Part shown: positions 9,633-20,756 of the stretch, piece after piece
Position numbering within the stretch: position 1 is the first letter of the stretch
How the letters are laid out: each line of letters begins with the position of its first letter
Assembly: GCF_000826105.1 (NCBI RefSeq)
Contig: NZ_CCYK01000005.1
Coordinates: 496,001 to 560,000 of the forward strand
Direction: 5' to 3'
Source: Pseudomonas massiliensis
GTDB taxonomy: Bacteria; Pseudomonadota; Gammaproteobacteria; Pseudomonadales; Pseudomonadaceae
Length of the DNA stretch: 64,000 bases
The notes under the pieces: model-generated
What the model was told of the DNA's origin: nothing
The model's database searches: none
The model's input: only the letters and a program-made list of their open reading frames with translations
Program-made: the position numbers and the translations under genes

Positions 9633-10211
9633 ATGCAGCGCTGTTACTGGTGCACCTCAGACCCCCTCTACCAGGCCTATCATGATCATGAGTGGGGCGT
9701 GCCGTTGCGTGACCCGCAGCGCCTGTTCGAGCTGCTGGTGCTCGAAGGTTTCCAGGCCGGATTGTCATGGATCACCATTCTCAAGAAGCGCGCACGCTAC
9801 CGTGAAGTGCTGTTCGGCTTCGATGCCCGGCGGCTGGCAGCCATGACCGACGCTGAAATCGACATACGCATGCAGGACCCGGGTATCATCCGCAACCGGA
9901 TGAAACTCAACGCAGCCAGGCAGAATGCCCAGGCCTGGTTACGCCTGGAAGACCCGGTAACCTTCCTCTGGTCTTTCGTAGGTGGAGCGCCACTGATCAA
10001 TCACTTCGCCAGCCGCGCCGAGGTTCCGACCCAGACGCCCCAGGCCCAGGCCATGAGCAAGGCCTTGAAGAAGGCCGGCTTCAGTTTCGTGGGCCCGACC
10101 ATCTGCTATGCCTACATGCAATCGAGCGGCATGGTGATGGACCACACGACCGATTGCGGGTGTTATCCACAGCTGAGCCAGGCGCGCTCAGGCGAGACGG
10201 CGCCGGGCTGA
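9633..10211 (+). CDS. tag: DNA-3-methyladenine glycosylase I
   Basis: A 192-residue base-excision repair enzyme that removes 3-methyladenine from alkylated DNA. MQRCYWCTSDPLYQAYHDHE matches the Tag N-terminus; Cys4 and His17, with the C-terminal His and Cys in DHTTDCGCYP, correspond to the zinc site of E. coli Tag. The middle contains the usual GFQAGLSWITILKKR segment. Divergent from glyQ and followed closely by the acyltransferase gene. A DnaA box lies in its 3' end. Confidence 0.95.
   Translation: MQRCYWCTSDPLYQAYHDHEWGVPLRDPQRLFELLVLEGFQAGLSWITILKKRARYREVLFGFDARRLAAMTDAEIDIRMQDPGIIRNRMKLNAARQNAQAWLRLEDPVTFLWSFVGGAPLINHFASRAEVPTQTPQAQAMSKALKKAGFSFVGPTICYAYMQSSGMVMDHTTDCGCYPQLSQARSGETAPG
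10163..10171 (+). other. Exact DnaA box
   Basis: TTATCCACA near the 3' end of tag, in frame coding for part of CYPQ. Confidence 0.5.
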
Positions 10212-10248
10212 GGTAGAATGCTCGGCTCCATAGCAAGGGAAACGAATT

Positions 10249-11136
10249 GTGGAAAAGTTAAAGGGCGCCTTGATGGTGGGCTTGCTCAAGGCGTTCGCCT
10301 TGTTGCCCTGGCGCGGTGTGCAAGGGGTAGGCGCGGCAATCGGCTGGCTGATGTGGAAGCTTCCCAACCGCTCGCGAGACGTAGTTCGTATCAACCTGGC
10401 CAAGTGTTTTCCGGAATTGTCAGCCGCCGAGCGTGAACGGCTGACCGGTGCGAGCCTGAAGAACATTGGCCGTTCGTTCACCGAGAGCGCCTGCGCCTGG
10501 ATCTGGCCGCCCGAGCGGTCTCTGGCGCTGATCCATGAAGTCGAGGGGCTGGAAGTGCTGGAGCAGGCCTTGGCCACCGGCAAGGGGGTAGTAGGGATCA
10601 CCAGCCACTTGGGTAACTGGGAAGTGCTCAACCATTTCTACTGCAGCCAGTGCAAGCCGATCATCTTTTACCGCCCGCCCAAGCAGAAAGCGGTGGATGA
10701 GCTTTTGCGCAAGCAGCGGGTACAGCTTGGAAACCGCGTGGCGCCTTCGACCAAGGAAGGCATCCTCAGTGTGATCAAGGAAGTGCGCAAGGGCGGTCAG
10801 GTGGGCATCCCGGCGGACCCGGAGCCCGCGGAGTCAGCCGGCGTGTTCGTGCCCTTCCTGGGCACCCAGGCCCTGACCAGCAAGTTCGTGCCCAACATGC
10901 TCGCCGGCGGCAAGGCGGTAGGGGTGTTCCTGCATGCCGTGCGCCTTCCGGATGGCTCGGGTTTCCGGGTCATGCTCAAGGCTGCGCCCGAGGACATGTA
11001 CAGCACGGATGTGGAAGTCGCCGCCGCAGCCATGAGCCGCGTGGTGGAGGACTACGTCCGGGCTTATCCGGACCAGTACATGTGGAGCATGAAACGCTTC
11101 AAGAAGCGACCTCCAGGCGAGGCGCGCTGGTATTGA
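10249..11136 (+). CDS. Lipid A biosynthesis lauroyl/myristoyl acyltransferase (LpxL/HtrB family)
   Basis: A 295-residue inner-membrane acyltransferase adding a secondary acyl chain to Kdo-lipid A or a related glycolipid. The family motif HX4E is seen as SHLGNWE (His120, Glu125), and the C-terminus YPDQYMWSMKRFKKRPPGE is typical. The GTG start at 10249 is supported by AAGGGA (10234-10239). It corresponds to P. aeruginosa PA0011. Several HtrB paralogs exist in Pseudomonas, so the exact acyl specificity is not claimed. Its stop codon lies in a 13-base palindrome (11134-11146) shared with the stop of the convergent TPR gene. Confidence 0.88.
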   Translation: MEKLKGALMVGLLKAFALLPWRGVQGVGAAIGWLMWKLPNRSRDVVRINLAKCFPELSAAERERLTGASLKNIGRSFTESACAWIWPPERSLALIHEVEGLEVLEQALATGKGVVGITSHLGNWEVLNHFYCSQCKPIIFYRPPKQKAVDELLRKQRVQLGNRVAPSTKEGILSVIKEVRKGGQVGIPADPEPAESAGVFVPFLGTQALTSKFVPNMLAGGKAVGVFLHAVRLPDGSGFRVMLKAAPEDMYSTDVEVAAAAMSRVVEDYVRAYPDQYMWSMKRFKKRPPGEARWY

Positions 11137-11143
11137 GCCAGGC

Positions 11144-11455
11144 TCAGGCGCCGCGGTCGAGCTTACGTAGGAATACGGTCATTTCCTTTTCCGCCTGCTT
11201 GTCGCCCTTGGCGCGAGCGGCCGTCAGGCCTTGCTCCCAGGCCTGACGTGCCGCGGCGATATCCTGCTGCGCCTGGTATGCCTTGCCGAGCAGTTTCCAG
11301 GCCGCCGAATAGCCAGGGTCCTACGCTACGCACTGGCGCAAGTGCTCGGTGGCCTGTGCACAATCACCGCCATCGAGATAACCCTTACCAAGGCCGAAGC
11401 GCAGCAATGGGTTATCCACACCCTTGGCGAGCATCTTTTCCAGTGACTCGATCAT
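11144..11455 (-). pseudogene. TPR-repeat protein gene interrupted by an in-frame amber codon
   Basis: The reverse strand from ATG 11453-11455 to TGA 11144-11146 reads as one continuous 104-codon frame resembling the small TPR protein usually found between the lpxL-like gene and trkA. It begins MIESLEKMLAKGVDNPLLRF and ends EKEMTVFLRKLDRGA. Codon 45 is TAG (plus-strand CTA at 11321-11323), between HLRQCVA and DPGYSAAWKLLGKAYQ. The frame is intact on both sides, so one substitution (for example TTG to TAG) explains it. Expected product: a soluble TPR protein of about 103 residues, function unknown. Without readthrough only 44 residues are made. A sequencing error is possible. Confidence 0.75.
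11412..11420 (+). other. Exact DnaA box
   Basis: TTATCCACA inside the 5' part of the interrupted TPR gene. Confidence 0.5.
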
Positions 11456-11463
11456 GGCTTCTC

Positions 11464-12837
11464 CTAGAAGAACGTCAAGCCTACGTGAAATAGTTTTTCC
11501 ACGTCCCGGATGTACTTTTTATCCACAACGAAAAGGATCACATGGTCTCCGCTCTCAATCATCGTGTCTGCGCGAGCGATGATGACTTCCTGGTCGCGGA
11601 TGATGGCCCCGATGGACGTGCCGGGCGGCATGTTGATCGCCGACAAGGCGCGGCCTACCACCTTGCTTGAGCGCGCGTCGCCATGGGCAATGGCTTCGAT
11701 AGCTTCGGCCGCTCCGCGACGCAGGGAGTGCACGCTCACGATGTCACCGCGTCTCACATGGGTGAGTAGGCTGCCAATGGTGGCAAGTTGCGGATTGATG
11801 GCGATATCGATCTCCCCGCCTTGCACCAGGTCGACATAGGCGGCGTTGTTGATCAGGGTCATCACCTTGCGCGCCCCCAGGCGCTTGGCCAGCAGCGACG
11901 ACATGATATTGGCCTCGTCGTCGTTGGTCAGGGCCACGAAGATATCCGCGTCGGCGATACTTTCTTCCACCATCAGGTCCCGGTCCGACGCGCTGCCCTG
12001 GAGTACTACCGTGCTGTCCAGGGTATCGGACAAGTAACGACAGCGGGCCGGGTTCATTTCGATGATCTTGACCTGATAGCGGCTTTCGATCGCTTCGGCC
12101 AGCCGTTCGCCGATATGGCCTCCACCAGCGATCACTACCCGCTTGTTGCTTTCATCCAGCCGACGCAGTTCGCCCATCACTGCCCGAATGTCTGCGCGGG
12201 CGGCAATGAAGAAGACTTCGTCATCGGCTTCGATCACCGTGTCGCCGCGGGGCATGATGGGACGGTCCTTGCGGAAGATGGCCGCCACCCGGGTTTCCAC
12301 ATTGGGCATGTGATGACGGATCTGGCGAAGCTGCTGCCCTACCAGCGGGCCGCCATAGTAGGCACGTACCGCCACTAGCTGGGCCTTACCCGCGGCGAAG
12401 TCGATTACCTGGAGCGCGCCGGGGTGTTCGATCAGACGCTTGATGTGATGAGTGACCACTTGCTCGGGGCTGATCAGCACATCCACCGGAATCGCCTCGT
12501 TGGCGAACAGGCCAGCCTGGGCCAGGTAAGCCGCCTCGCGTACCCGGGCGATGCGCCGCGGGGTATGGAACAGAGTGTAGGCCACCTGGCAGGCGACCAT
12601 GTTGGTTTCATCGCTGTTGGTCACAGCCACCAGCATGTCGGCGTCGTCCGCGCCAGCCTGGCGCAGTACGCTCGGGAAGGACGCCTTGCCCTGTACGGTG
12701 CGGATGTCGAGGCGGTCGCCCAGGCTGCGCAGCCGTTCACCGTCCGTGTCGACAACGGTGATGTCATTGGCCTCGCCCGCCAGGTGCTCGGCCAGGGTAC
12801 CACCCACTTGGCCGGCCCCGAGAATGATGATTTTCAC
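11464..12837 (-). CDS. trkA: Trk system potassium uptake regulator TrkA
   Basis: A 457-residue cytoplasmic NAD(H)-binding subunit that gates the TrkH/TrkG K+ channels. It has two RCK units: a Rossmann motif at [16 protein letters not shown] (residues 4-19) and again at [16 protein letters not shown] (about 234-249), each followed by a TrkA_C domain. The start is a GTG (12835-12837), as the N-terminus [10 protein letters not shown] is standard. It lies 11 bases downstream of rsmB and 8 bases before the TPR gene, all in one direction, so probably one transcription unit with def-fmt-rsmB. Confidence 0.95.
   Translation of the reverse strand: MKIIILGAGQVGGTLAEHLAGEANDITVVDTDGERLRSLGDRLDIRTVQGKASFPSVLRQAGADDADMLVAVTNSDETNMVACQVAYTLFHTPRRIARVREAAYLAQAGLFANEAIPVDVLISPEQVVTHHIKRLIEHPGALQVIDFAAGKAQLVAVRAYYGGPLVGQQLRQIRHHMPNVETRVAAIFRKDRPIMPRGDTVIEADDEVFFIAARADIRAVMGELRRLDESNKRVVIAGGGHIGERLAEAIESRYQVKIIEMNPARCRYLSDTLDSTVVLQGSASDRDLMVEESIADADIFVALTNDDEANIMSSLLAKRLGARKVMTLINNAAYVDLVQGGEIDIAINPQLATIGSLLTHVRRGDIVSVHSLRRGAAEAIEAIAHGDARSSKVVGRALSAINMPPGTSIGAIIRDQEVIIARADTMIESGDHVILFVVDKKYIRDVEKLFHVGLTFF
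11519..11527 (+). other. Exact DnaA box
   Basis: TTATCCACA inside the 3' part of trkA, 99 bases from the preceding box. Confidence 0.5.
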
Positions 12838-12848
12838 GGTCAGTTCGC

Positions 12849-14162
12849 TCAGCGGCCGCCCGTGGCGGCAATTTTCATGAGTTTGGCGTAATAGAAGCCA
12901 TCGTGCCCGGCGGTTTGCGGGAACAACTGTCGCCCATGAGCCTGGCGCTCGCCCGCCTCCAGGGCCAGGTCCAGCTCCCGAGCCCCAGGGGTACGTTGCA
13001 GGAAGGCCGCGATGGTGTCGGCGTTTTCCGGCGGCAGCACCGAACAGGTGGCGTAGAGCAATACGCCCCCGACCTCCAGGGTGCGCCAGAGCGCATCCAG
13101 CAACTCACCCTGTAGCGCGGCGAGGGCAGGAATATCATCGGCCTGTCGGGTCAGCTTGATATCTGGATGGCGACGGATAACTCCCGTGGCAGAGCAAGGT
13201 GCGTCGAGCAGGATACGCTGGAAGGGTTTGCCGTCCCACCAGGCGGCAAGGTCGCGCCCATCGGCGGCCTTGAGCTCGGCGGCCAGGCCCAGGCGGGCAA
13301 GATTCTCCTCGACCCGCGCCAGCCGCTTGGCCTCTAGGTCGATGCCAAGCACATGGCCGAGCCCGGGCATGCGCTCGAGCAAGTGGCAGGTTTTACCACC
13401 TGGGGCACAGCAGGCATCGAGCACGCGTTGCCCTGGCTTGAGATCCATCAGGCCCGCCGCCAGTTGCGCGGCTTCGTCCTGGACACTTACCCAGCCCTCG
13501 GCGAAGCCCGGCAAACCAGTGACATCGGTAGCGCTGGCCAGGGTGATGCCGTCCTCGCTGAAATGGCAGGCGCTGGCGGCTACCCCACTGGCTTCGAGTT
13601 GCTTCAGGTAAGCGGCCCGGTCCGCGTGCCGGGCATTGATCCTGAGGGTCATGGGCGGATGTTCGTTGTTGGCCGCGCAGATCGCTTCCCATTTATCAGG
13701 CCAGGCAGCCTTCAGGGTTTTCTGCAACCAGCGTGGATGGGCCGTGCGCGCTACCGGGTCGCGTTCCAGGCTTGTCAGCAGCGCATCCCCTTCCCGTTGA
13801 GCGCGGCGCAGTACGGCATTGAGCAAACCCTTGGCCCAGGTTTTCTTCAAGGCCGTGGCGCCGTCCACCGTTTCCGCGATGGCCGCATGGGCGGGAATGC
13901 GGGTGTAGAACAACTGATAGAGGCCGGTTAGCAGCAGCGCATAGAGGTCTGCGTCCGCTGCCTTGAACGGCTTTTGCAACAGTTGCTCGGCCAGCAGCGC
14001 CAAGCGAGGCTCCCAACGGGCGGTACCGAAGGCAAGCTCTTGGGCCAGGCCACGATCCCGTGGGTCTACCCGCTCCAGCTGAGGAGGAAGGGCGCCGTTG
14101 AGCGAGGCCTTGCCATTGAGCACGGCGGCCAGCGCCCGGGCCGCGGCGAGGCGCGGGGTCAT
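12849..14162 (-). CDS. rsmB: 16S rRNA (cytosine-967-C5)-methyltransferase
   Basis: A 437-residue RsmB (Sun/Fmu). Residues 1-140 are a NusB-like RNA-binding domain. The methyltransferase domain shows the SAM motif [12 protein letters not shown] (247-258), [15 protein letters not shown] (320-334) with Cys323, and ATCSV (371-375) with the catalytic Cys373. It modifies C967 of 16S rRNA near the P site. Its ATG overlaps the fmt stop by four bases, giving the common def-fmt-rsmB order. Confidence 0.96.
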   Translation of the reverse strand: MTPRLAAARALAAVLNGKASLNGALPPQLERVDPRDRGLAQELAFGTARWEPRLALLAEQLLQKPFKAADADLYALLLTGLYQLFYTRIPAHAAIAETVDGATALKKTWAKGLLNAVLRRAQREGDALLTSLERDPVARTAHPRWLQKTLKAAWPDKWEAICAANNEHPPMTLRINARHADRAAYLKQLEASGVAASACHFSEDGITLASATDVTGLPGFAEGWVSVQDEAAQLAAGLMDLKPGQRVLDACCAPGGKTCHLLERMPGLGHVLGIDLEAKRLARVEENLARLGLAAELKAADGRDLAAWWDGKPFQRILLDAPCSATGVIRRHPDIKLTRQADDIPALAALQGELLDALWRTLEVGGVLLYATCSVLPPENADTIAAFLQRTPGARELDLALEAGERQAHGRQLFPQTAGHDGFYYAKLMKIAATGGR

Positions 14163-15091
14163 TGGCCCAGTACCGAGCCAACCGTGAAGACCTCACGACG
14201 GCTGTTGTACAAGTCAGTGAAGGCCAGCGGCTTGCCGCCGGGCAACTGAAGGCGAGTCAGGCAGAGCGCGCCTTCGCCACAGGCCACGGTCAGTCCGTCC
14301 TTGCCGACGGCGATGATCTGGCCAGGGGTGCCGGCCCCGTTTGCCTCATGAACGGCCAGGACTTTCAACGATTCGCCGCGCAACAGGCTGTGGCTGACCG
14401 GCCAAGGGAAGAACGCCCGTACCTGGCGAGCCAGCTCAGGGGCGGGACGTGTCCAGTCCAGGCGAGCCTCATCCTTGTGCAGCTTGTGGGCGTAGGTCGC
14501 CAATGCATCATCCTGGCGCTCGCCAGCGAGTGTGCCCGCCGCCAGCTGCGCGATGGCCTCGACGACGGCGGGTGGCCCCAGCCGGGCGAGGCGGTCGTGA
14601 AGGCTGCCGCCGGTATCGTCGGGGCTGATGGGCGTAGTGACCTTGAGCAGCATGGGGCCGGTATCAAGCCCTGCCTCCATCTGCATCACCGTTACCCCGC
14701 TCTCGGCATCACCGGCTTCTATGGCGCGCTGGATAGGTGCCGCGCCCCGCCAGCGCGGCAGCAGGGAGGCATGGCTGTTGATGCAACCCAGGCGTGGAAT
14801 GTCCAGTACTACCTGAGGCAGGATCAAGCCATAGGCCACCACGACCATCAGGTCGGGCGCCAGCGCGGCCAGCTCAGCCTGGGCGTCGGGGTCGCGCAAG
14901 GTCACCGGCTGGTATACCGGGATGCCGTGGGCCACAGCCAGCGCCTTGACCGGGCTGGGCATCAATTTCTGGCCACGACCGGCGGGACGGTCAGGTTGGG
15001 TATAGACGGCGACCACCTCATGCTCGCCGCCGAGCAGGGCCTTCAGGTGTTCAGCCGCGAATTCCGGCGTACCGGCAAAGACTAGGCGCAT
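14159..15091 (-). CDS. fmt: Methionyl-tRNA formyltransferase
   Basis: A 310-residue enzyme that formylates initiator Met-tRNA using 10-formyl-THF. The ATG at 15089-15091 gives the canonical N-terminus [20 protein letters not shown]. Active-site segment [18 protein letters not shown] includes Asn105 and His107, and the conserved Asp lies in [11 protein letters not shown]. The C-terminal OB-like tRNA-binding domain ends with LPGGKPLAF. The frame is open about 180 bases upstream, but that extension overlaps def and has no family match. Operon with def (upstream) and rsmB (downstream). Confidence 0.96.
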   Translation of the reverse strand: MRLVFAGTPEFAAEHLKALLGGEHEVVAVYTQPDRPAGRGQKLMPSPVKALAVAHGIPVYQPVTLRDPDAQAELAALAPDLMVVVAYGLILPQVVLDIPRLGCINSHASLLPRWRGAAPIQRAIEAGDAESGVTVMQMEAGLDTGPMLLKVTTPISPDDTGGSLHDRLARLGPPAVVEAIAQLAAGTLAGERQDDALATYAHKLHKDEARLDWTRPAPELARQVRAFFPWPVSHSLLRGESLKVLAVHEANGAGTPGQIIAVGKDGLTVACGEGALCLTRLQLPGGKPLAFTDLYNSRREVFTVGSVLGQ

Positions 15092-15164
15092 GATGCTCCC
15101 TTTGAAATGGAAAGGGCTTGCCGAAGCAAGCCCTTGGGCTGGGTCCATACGAACCCGCGGCCGA

Positions 15165-15671
15165 TCACGCCTGTTGGCGGTGCTGCTTCTCGAGCTTTTT
15201 CTTGATCCGGTCGCGCTTGAGCGAAGACAGGTAGTCGACGAACAGCTTGCCGTTGAGGTGATCGCACTCATGCTGGATGCATACCGCCAGCAGGCCCTCG
15301 GCGATCAGTTCGAAAGGCTTGCCATCGCGGTCCAGCGCCTTGACCTTGACCTTCTGCGGCCGGTCGACGTTTTCGTAGAAGCCGGGAACGGACAAGCAAC
15401 CTTCCTGGTATTGGTCCATCTCGTCAGTCAGCGACTCGAACTCGGGATTGATGAATACCCGAGGTTCGCTACGGTCTTCGCTCAGGTCCATGACCACGAC
15501 TCGCTTGTGCACGTTCACCTGGGTGGCTGCCAGTCCGATGCCGGGCGCTTCGTACATGGTTTCAAACATGTCGTCGATCAGCGTGCGCAGCTCGTCGTCC
15601 ACCACCGTGACCGGCTTGGCGATGGTACGCAGGCGCGGGTCCGGAAATTCGAGGATGTTTAAAATAGCCAT
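15165..15671 (-). CDS. def: Peptide deformylase
   Basis: A 168-residue Fe/Zn hydrolase removing the N-formyl group from nascent proteins. All three motifs are intact: GIGLAATQ (residues 44-51), EGCLSVP (90-96, metal ligand Cys92) and QHECDHLNG (133-141, ligands His134 and His138, catalytic Glu135). Starts at ATG 15669-15671, divergent from the LysM gene, with fmt 73 bases downstream. Confidence 0.97.
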   Translation of the reverse strand: MAILNILEFPDPRLRTIAKPVTVVDDELRTLIDDMFETMYEAPGIGLAATQVNVHKRVVVMDLSEDRSEPRVFINPEFESLTDEMDQYQEGCLSVPGFYENVDRPQKVKVKALDRDGKPFELIAEGLLAVCIQHECDHLNGKLFVDYLSSLKRDRIKKKLEKQHRQQA

Positions 15672-15825
15672 ATGCTTTAGTGCTGCACTGTAAGGTAAAG
15701 TCAGTGGAAGGGCGCCGAGCGCTTGTCGAGCAGCCGCTGCTCATGGAAAGCCCCACGGCCGGCAAGGCTCGGACGATGCCGCGGCGGGGTTTGACGAATG
15801 CGTACATGATAAAGGGATTCACGGC

Positions 15826-16851
15826 ATGAGGAAATCATTACTCGCCCTGGTACTGCTGGTCGGCTCGGCCCTGGCCCACGGCCAAAGCCTGTTGCGCGAC
15901 GGTCATCCCGAGCGCTATACCGTGGTGCAAGGCGACACCCTGTGGGACATCGCCGGGAGATTCCTCAACGAGCCCTGGCAGTGGCCGCGCATCTGGCATG
16001 GCAATCCGCAGGTCACCAACCCGAATCTCATCTACCCAGGGGACTCGCTCGTGCTGAGCATGGTCAATGGGCAACCCCAGGTGTCGCTCGAGCGGGGTGC
16101 CTCCCGAGGTACCCTCAAGCTCTCGCCTCATATCCGGGCTACGCCAGTGGCCGAAGCCATTCCCAGTATCCCGCTGGGCGCGATCAGTGCCTTCCTGATC
16201 AGCAACCGAATCGTCGATGATGCCGCCGCTTTCGAAACCGCCCCTTACATCGTAGCGGGGAATCAGGAGCGGGTACTTAGCGGCATGGGGGATCGGATCT
16301 ACGCGCGAGGCCAGTTCGAACCTGCCCATACGGGGTATGGCATATTCCGCCAGGGCAAGGTGTATACCGACCCCGAAACCCAGGAAGTACTGGGCATCAA
16401 CGCCGACAATATCGGTAGCGGCGAAGTAATCGCGGTGGAAGGCGATATCGCCACCCTCGGCCTGCAGCGTTCCACCGCCGAGGTTCGCCTGGGCGATCGC
16501 CTGTTCACCAGCGAAGAACACTCGATCAACTCACTGTTCCTGCCGAGCCCACCGAACGGTCCGGTGGAAGGCCATATCATCGACGTCCCCCGTGGAGTCA
16601 CTCAGATCGGCAAGTACGATGTGGTCACCCTGAACAAAGGCCAACGGGACGGCCTGGAAGAAGGCAATGTGCTTGCCATCTACAAGACGGGTGAAACTGT
16701 GCGAGACCGGATCACCGGGGAACAGGTCAAGGTGCCGGACGAACGCGCCGGGCTGTTGATGGTATTTCGCACGTATCAGAAACTGAGCTATGGTCTGGTC
16801 CTGAGTGCCACCCGTTCCTTGGCGGTACAGGATAAGGTTCGCAACCCTTAA
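15826..16851 (+). CDS. LysM-domain secreted protein
   Basis: A 341-residue protein with a signal peptide (residues 1-20, [20 protein letters not shown]). A LysM domain follows at about 30-80 ([17 protein letters not shown] and [13 protein letters not shown]), which binds peptidoglycan glycan chains. The remaining 250 residues are a conserved region seen in pseudomonad LysM proteins between def and dprA (PA0020-type); I know no defined activity. It is divergent from def and may be cotranscribed with dprA, 88 bases downstream. A periplasmic cell-wall-associated location is likely. Confidence 0.88.
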   Translation: MRKSLLALVLLVGSALAHGQSLLRDGHPERYTVVQGDTLWDIAGRFLNEPWQWPRIWHGNPQVTNPNLIYPGDSLVLSMVNGQPQVSLERGASRGTLKLSPHIRATPVAEAIPSIPLGAISAFLISNRIVDDAAAFETAPYIVAGNQERVLSGMGDRIYARGQFEPAHTGYGIFRQGKVYTDPETQEVLGINADNIGSGEVIAVEGDIATLGLQRSTAEVRLGDRLFTSEEHSINSLFLPSPPNGPVEGHIIDVPRGVTQIGKYDVVTLNKGQRDGLEEGNVLAIYKTGETVRDRITGEQVKVPDERAGLLMVFRTYQKLSYGLVLSATRSLAVQDKVRNP

Positions 16852-16890
16852 GCACGCCAGAGGTTGCCTGGCCAGAAGTTACCAACACAG

Positions 16891-16899
16891 TTATCCACA
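16891..16899 (+). other. Exact DnaA box, intergenic
   Basis: TTATCCACA between the LysM gene and dprA, 41 bases before the dprA start. Of the eight boxes it is one of two outside coding sequence. Confidence 0.55.
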
Positions 16900-16939
16900 G
16901 GATATGCATCCCGTGGAGGCTTAGATCAAGGATGATCGC

Positions 16940-18052
16940 ATGCCATTGTTCTCCTCCAGGCTCACGCCACCGGCAGAGCTTGAAGCGCGACTGCGCCTTC
17001 ACCAGTTGCCCAAGGTGGGCGCTATCCAATTCCGTGCATTGATAGATGCCTTCGGTTCGGCCAGCGCGGCCCTGAGCGCGCCAGCGTCTGCCTGGCGCTC
17101 CCTGGGCTTGCCCCAGGCTACCGCCGAGGCGCGCCGCAGCCCTGAGGTTCGCGACGGCGCGCTTGCTGGGCTACGTTGGCTCGAAACGCCCGGCCATCAT
17201 CTGGTGGCGTTCGATAGCCCGGCTTACCCTGCCCTATTGCAGGAAATCTCCAACCCGCCACCCTTGCTCTTCGTAGCGGGGAACCCGGGATTGCTTGAAA
17301 GCCCTCAGCTGGCCGTCATCGGCAGCAGGCGCGCGTCACGCCCCGGCCTGGATACCGCCCGTGCCTTTTCCACTACCCTGGCGCAGGCCGGGTTCGTGGT
17401 GACCTCGGGCCTGGCACTGGGCATCGATGGCGCCGCGCACCAAGCCGCGCTGGATATCGGCGGCGGCACCATCGCCGTGCTCGGTAGCGGGCTGGAACAT
17501 ATTTATCCACAGCGGCATCTCGGCTTGGCCAGGCGCATCGCGGAGCAAGGTGGCGCACTGGTATCCGAGTTTGCGCTGGGCACGCCGCCTGCCCGTGAAC
17601 ACTTTCCTCGGCGCAACCGTATCATCAGCGGGCTTTCGCTGGGCGTGCTGGTGGTCGAGGCCAATTTGGCCAGCGGGTCATTGATTACCGCACGGCTGGC
17701 AGCGGAACAAGGGCGTGAAGTATTCGCCATTCCTGGTTCGATTCACCATCCTGGCGTCAAGGGCTGTCACCAGCTGATCCGCGAGGGCGCCCAGCTGGTG
17801 GAGTCGGTTCATGACATTCTGGAAGGCTTGCGCGGTTGGCACGGCCCGCTGCCAGCTCTCCCCAGCCAGCCGTCAGTCAACGTTCGAAGTGACGCCCTGC
17901 TTCGTCAGCTCCAGGCTGCCCCGCAGAATGCCGAGCAACTGGCCGCGAGCCTGGGGTGGCCATTGCCCAAGGTGCTGGCCGCGCTGACCGAGCACGAACT
18001 GGCGGGCAATGCCGTTTGTGAAGCCGGGCGTTGGTTTGCCCGCTGCGCCTAG
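16940..18052 (+). CDS. dprA: DNA-processing protein DprA
   Basis: A 370-residue DprA/Smf protein that loads RecA onto incoming single-stranded DNA during natural transformation. The Rossmann-like core shows [35 protein letters not shown] and [15 protein letters not shown]. The C-terminal 60 residues form a winged-helix-like domain. AAGGATGATCGC precedes the ATG. Followed by tsaC in the common dprA-tsaC pair. Confidence 0.95.
   Translation: MPLFSSRLTPPAELEARLRLHQLPKVGAIQFRALIDAFGSASAALSAPASAWRSLGLPQATAEARRSPEVRDGALAGLRWLETPGHHLVAFDSPAYPALLQEISNPPPLLFVAGNPGLLESPQLAVIGSRRASRPGLDTARAFSTTLAQAGFVVTSGLALGIDGAAHQAALDIGGGTIAVLGSGLEHIYPQRHLGLARRIAEQGGALVSEFALGTPPAREHFPRRNRIISGLSLGVLVVEANLASGSLITARLAAEQGREVFAIPGSIHHPGVKGCHQLIREGAQLVESVHDILEGLRGWHGPLPALPSQPSVNVRSDALLRQLQAAPQNAEQLAASLGWPLPKVLAALTEHELAGNAVCEAGRWFARCA
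17503..17511 (+). other. Exact DnaA box
   Basis: TTATCCACA within dprA, coding for part of IYPQ. Last exact box seen; none was found from here to 64 kb. Confidence 0.5.
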
Positions 18053-18087
18053 TTACACTCCCCGCATCGATCGCTGGAGGATGGCAA

Positions 18088-18642
18088 ATGGAAAGCAGTT
18101 GGCGTGTGCAACAAGCCGCCCGGGAAATACGTGCCGGCGCGGTGATTGCCTACCCAACCGAGGCAGTGTGGGGCCTGGGGTGCGACCCGTGGAACGAGGA
18201 CGCGGTCTATCGCCTGCTGGCGATCAAGGGCCGGTCGGTGGCCAAGGGTGTGATTCTGATCGCGGACAACATCCGCCAGTTCGATTTTCTCTTCGAAGAC
18301 TTCCCCCAGGCCTGGATGGACCAGATGGCCAGTACCTGGCCAGGGCCCAACACCTGGCTGGTACCGCATCGCGATCTTCTTCCCGCCTGGATCACGGGCA
18401 AGCACGACAGCGTGGCGGTGCGCGTAAGCGACCATCCGCTGGTACGCGAACTTTGCGCGCTGGTAGGGCCGTTGGTGTCCACTTCCGCCAATCCGCAAGG
18501 GCGACCCCCAGCGCGTAGTCGCCTGCGCGTAGAGCAATACTTCCGCGGCGAGGTGGACGTGGTGCTCGGTGGGGCACTTGGCGGGCGCAAGAACCCCAGC
18601 GTGATCCGCGATCTGCGCACGGGCGAAGTCGTGCGCCCTTGA
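18088..18642 (+). CDS. tsaC: L-threonylcarbamoyladenylate synthase (YrdC/TsaC)
   Basis: A 184-residue YrdC-domain enzyme making threonylcarbamoyl-AMP from threonine, bicarbonate and ATP for the t6A37 modification of ANN-decoding tRNAs. The start at 18088 follows GGAGG (18076-18080) and gives [19 protein letters not shown]; the frame is open upstream into dprA but without family similarity. Conserved [30 protein letters not shown] and KNPSVIRDL are present. It is the short TsaC form, without a Sua5 C-terminal domain. Confidence 0.94.
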   Translation: MESSWRVQQAAREIRAGAVIAYPTEAVWGLGCDPWNEDAVYRLLAIKGRSVAKGVILIADNIRQFDFLFEDFPQAWMDQMASTWPGPNTWLVPHRDLLPAWITGKHDSVAVRVSDHPLVRELCALVGPLVSTSANPQGRPPARSRLRVEQYFRGEVDVVLGGALGGRKNPSVIRDLRTGEVVRP

Positions 18643-18651
18643 CCCAACGGC

Positions 18652-18676
18652 GGGTGCCGCCCCGGAGGTGGCACCC
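18652..18676. terminator. Hairpin between convergent tsaC and qor
   Basis: GGGTGCC (18652-18658) pairs with GGCACCC (18670-18676) across an 11-base loop, in the 40-base gap between two convergent stop codons. No T tract. Confidence 0.4.
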
Positions 18677-18682
18677 CAGGGC

Positions 18683-19657
18683 TCAAGGAAGCAATACGGT
18701 GGAGCCGGTGGTCTTGCGACCGGAAAGATCCCGATGAGCCTGGGCCGCCTCGTCAAGACGATAGCGTTGGTGGACTTCCACCTTGACCTTGCCGCTGGTC
18801 ACCATCTCGAAGAGTTCGTCGGCCATGCCTTGGAGGGCGCCTGGTACCGCATAGGTACCCAATGTCGGCCGAGTGACGTATAGCGAGCCCTTACTGGCAA
18901 GCACCCCCAGGTTCACTCCGGTTACCGCGCCTGACGCGTTGCCGAAGCTGACGAGGAGCCCGCGTGGGGCGACGCAGTCCAGCGAAGTTTCCCAAGTGTC
19001 CTTGCCTACCCCGTCGTAAACAACCGGGCATTTCTGGCCATTGGTCAATTCAAGCACGCGCTTGGCTACGTCCTCGCGGCTGTAGTCGATCACTTCCCAG
19101 GCCCCTGCGGCTTTCGCTTTCTCCGCTTTTTCCGCGGAACCTACGGTAGCGATGACCCTGGCGCCGAGAGCAGAAGCCCATTGGCAGGCCAGCAGCCCCA
19201 CGCCACCGGCGCCAGCGTGGAACAGGATGGTTTCCCCGCTTTGCAGCCGGTAGGTCTGGCGCAGCAGGTACTGGACAGTCAGGCCCTTGAGCATCATCGC
19301 GGCGGCCTGCTCGAAGCTGATGGCTTCAGGCAACTTGACCACGACACTGGCTGGCAGCACATGCACGTCGCTATAAGCGCCCAATGGCCCTCCGGCATAG
19401 GCTACCCGATCACCGACCGACAGGCTGGTGACCTCGCTGCCAACAGCCTCGATGACGCCCGCGGCCTCGGTGCCCAGCCCGGAAGGGAAGCCCGGCGCTG
19501 GATACAGGCCGCTACGATAATAGGTATCGATGTAGTTCAAGCCAATGGCATGGTTACGTACTCTAATTTCGAGAGGGCCGGGCTCGCTGGGCTTGAACTC
19601 CACCAGTTCGAGCACTTCAGGACCGCCGTTGCTGGAAAACTGAATCCGCCTTGCCAT
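18683..19657 (-). CDS. qor: NADPH:quinone reductase, zinc-independent MDR family
   Basis: A 324-residue quinone oxidoreductase of the medium-chain dehydrogenase/reductase superfamily. The N-terminal GroES-like domain (LGTEAAGVIEAVG) is followed by a Rossmann domain with FHAGAGGVGLLACQWA at about residue 140. The zinc-ligand cysteines of alcohol dehydrogenases are absent, as expected for QOR. It reduces quinones with NADPH by one-electron steps. Monocistronic here, divergent from hemF with 155 bases between starts. Confidence 0.93.
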   Translation of the reverse strand: MARRIQFSSNGGPEVLELVEFKPSEPGPLEIRVRNHAIGLNYIDTYYRSGLYPAPGFPSGLGTEAAGVIEAVGSEVTSLSVGDRVAYAGGPLGAYSDVHVLPASVVVKLPEAISFEQAAAMMLKGLTVQYLLRQTYRLQSGETILFHAGAGGVGLLACQWASALGARVIATVGSAEKAEKAKAAGAWEVIDYSREDVAKRVLELTNGQKCPVVYDGVGKDTWETSLDCVAPRGLLVSFGNASGAVTGVNLGVLASKGSLYVTRPTLGTYAVPGALQGMADELFEMVTSGKVKVEVHQRYRLDEAAQAHRDLSGRKTTGSTVLLP

Positions 19658-19809
19658 CGGGTATCTCCTCGCTCTGTCAGGTTGATTGGCCTATCGGACG
19701 CCTTTCCATAGACCGGCGTCAACTGTCCAGGCGACAAGCAATGCTATGCTACGCGCCGATTTGGCCGGGCCGTCGACTCGGCCCTTGGCGTGTTTCGTCC
19801 ATGAGGTAA

Positions 19810-20748
<939 letters not shown>

Positions 20749-20756
20749 GGGCTTTC

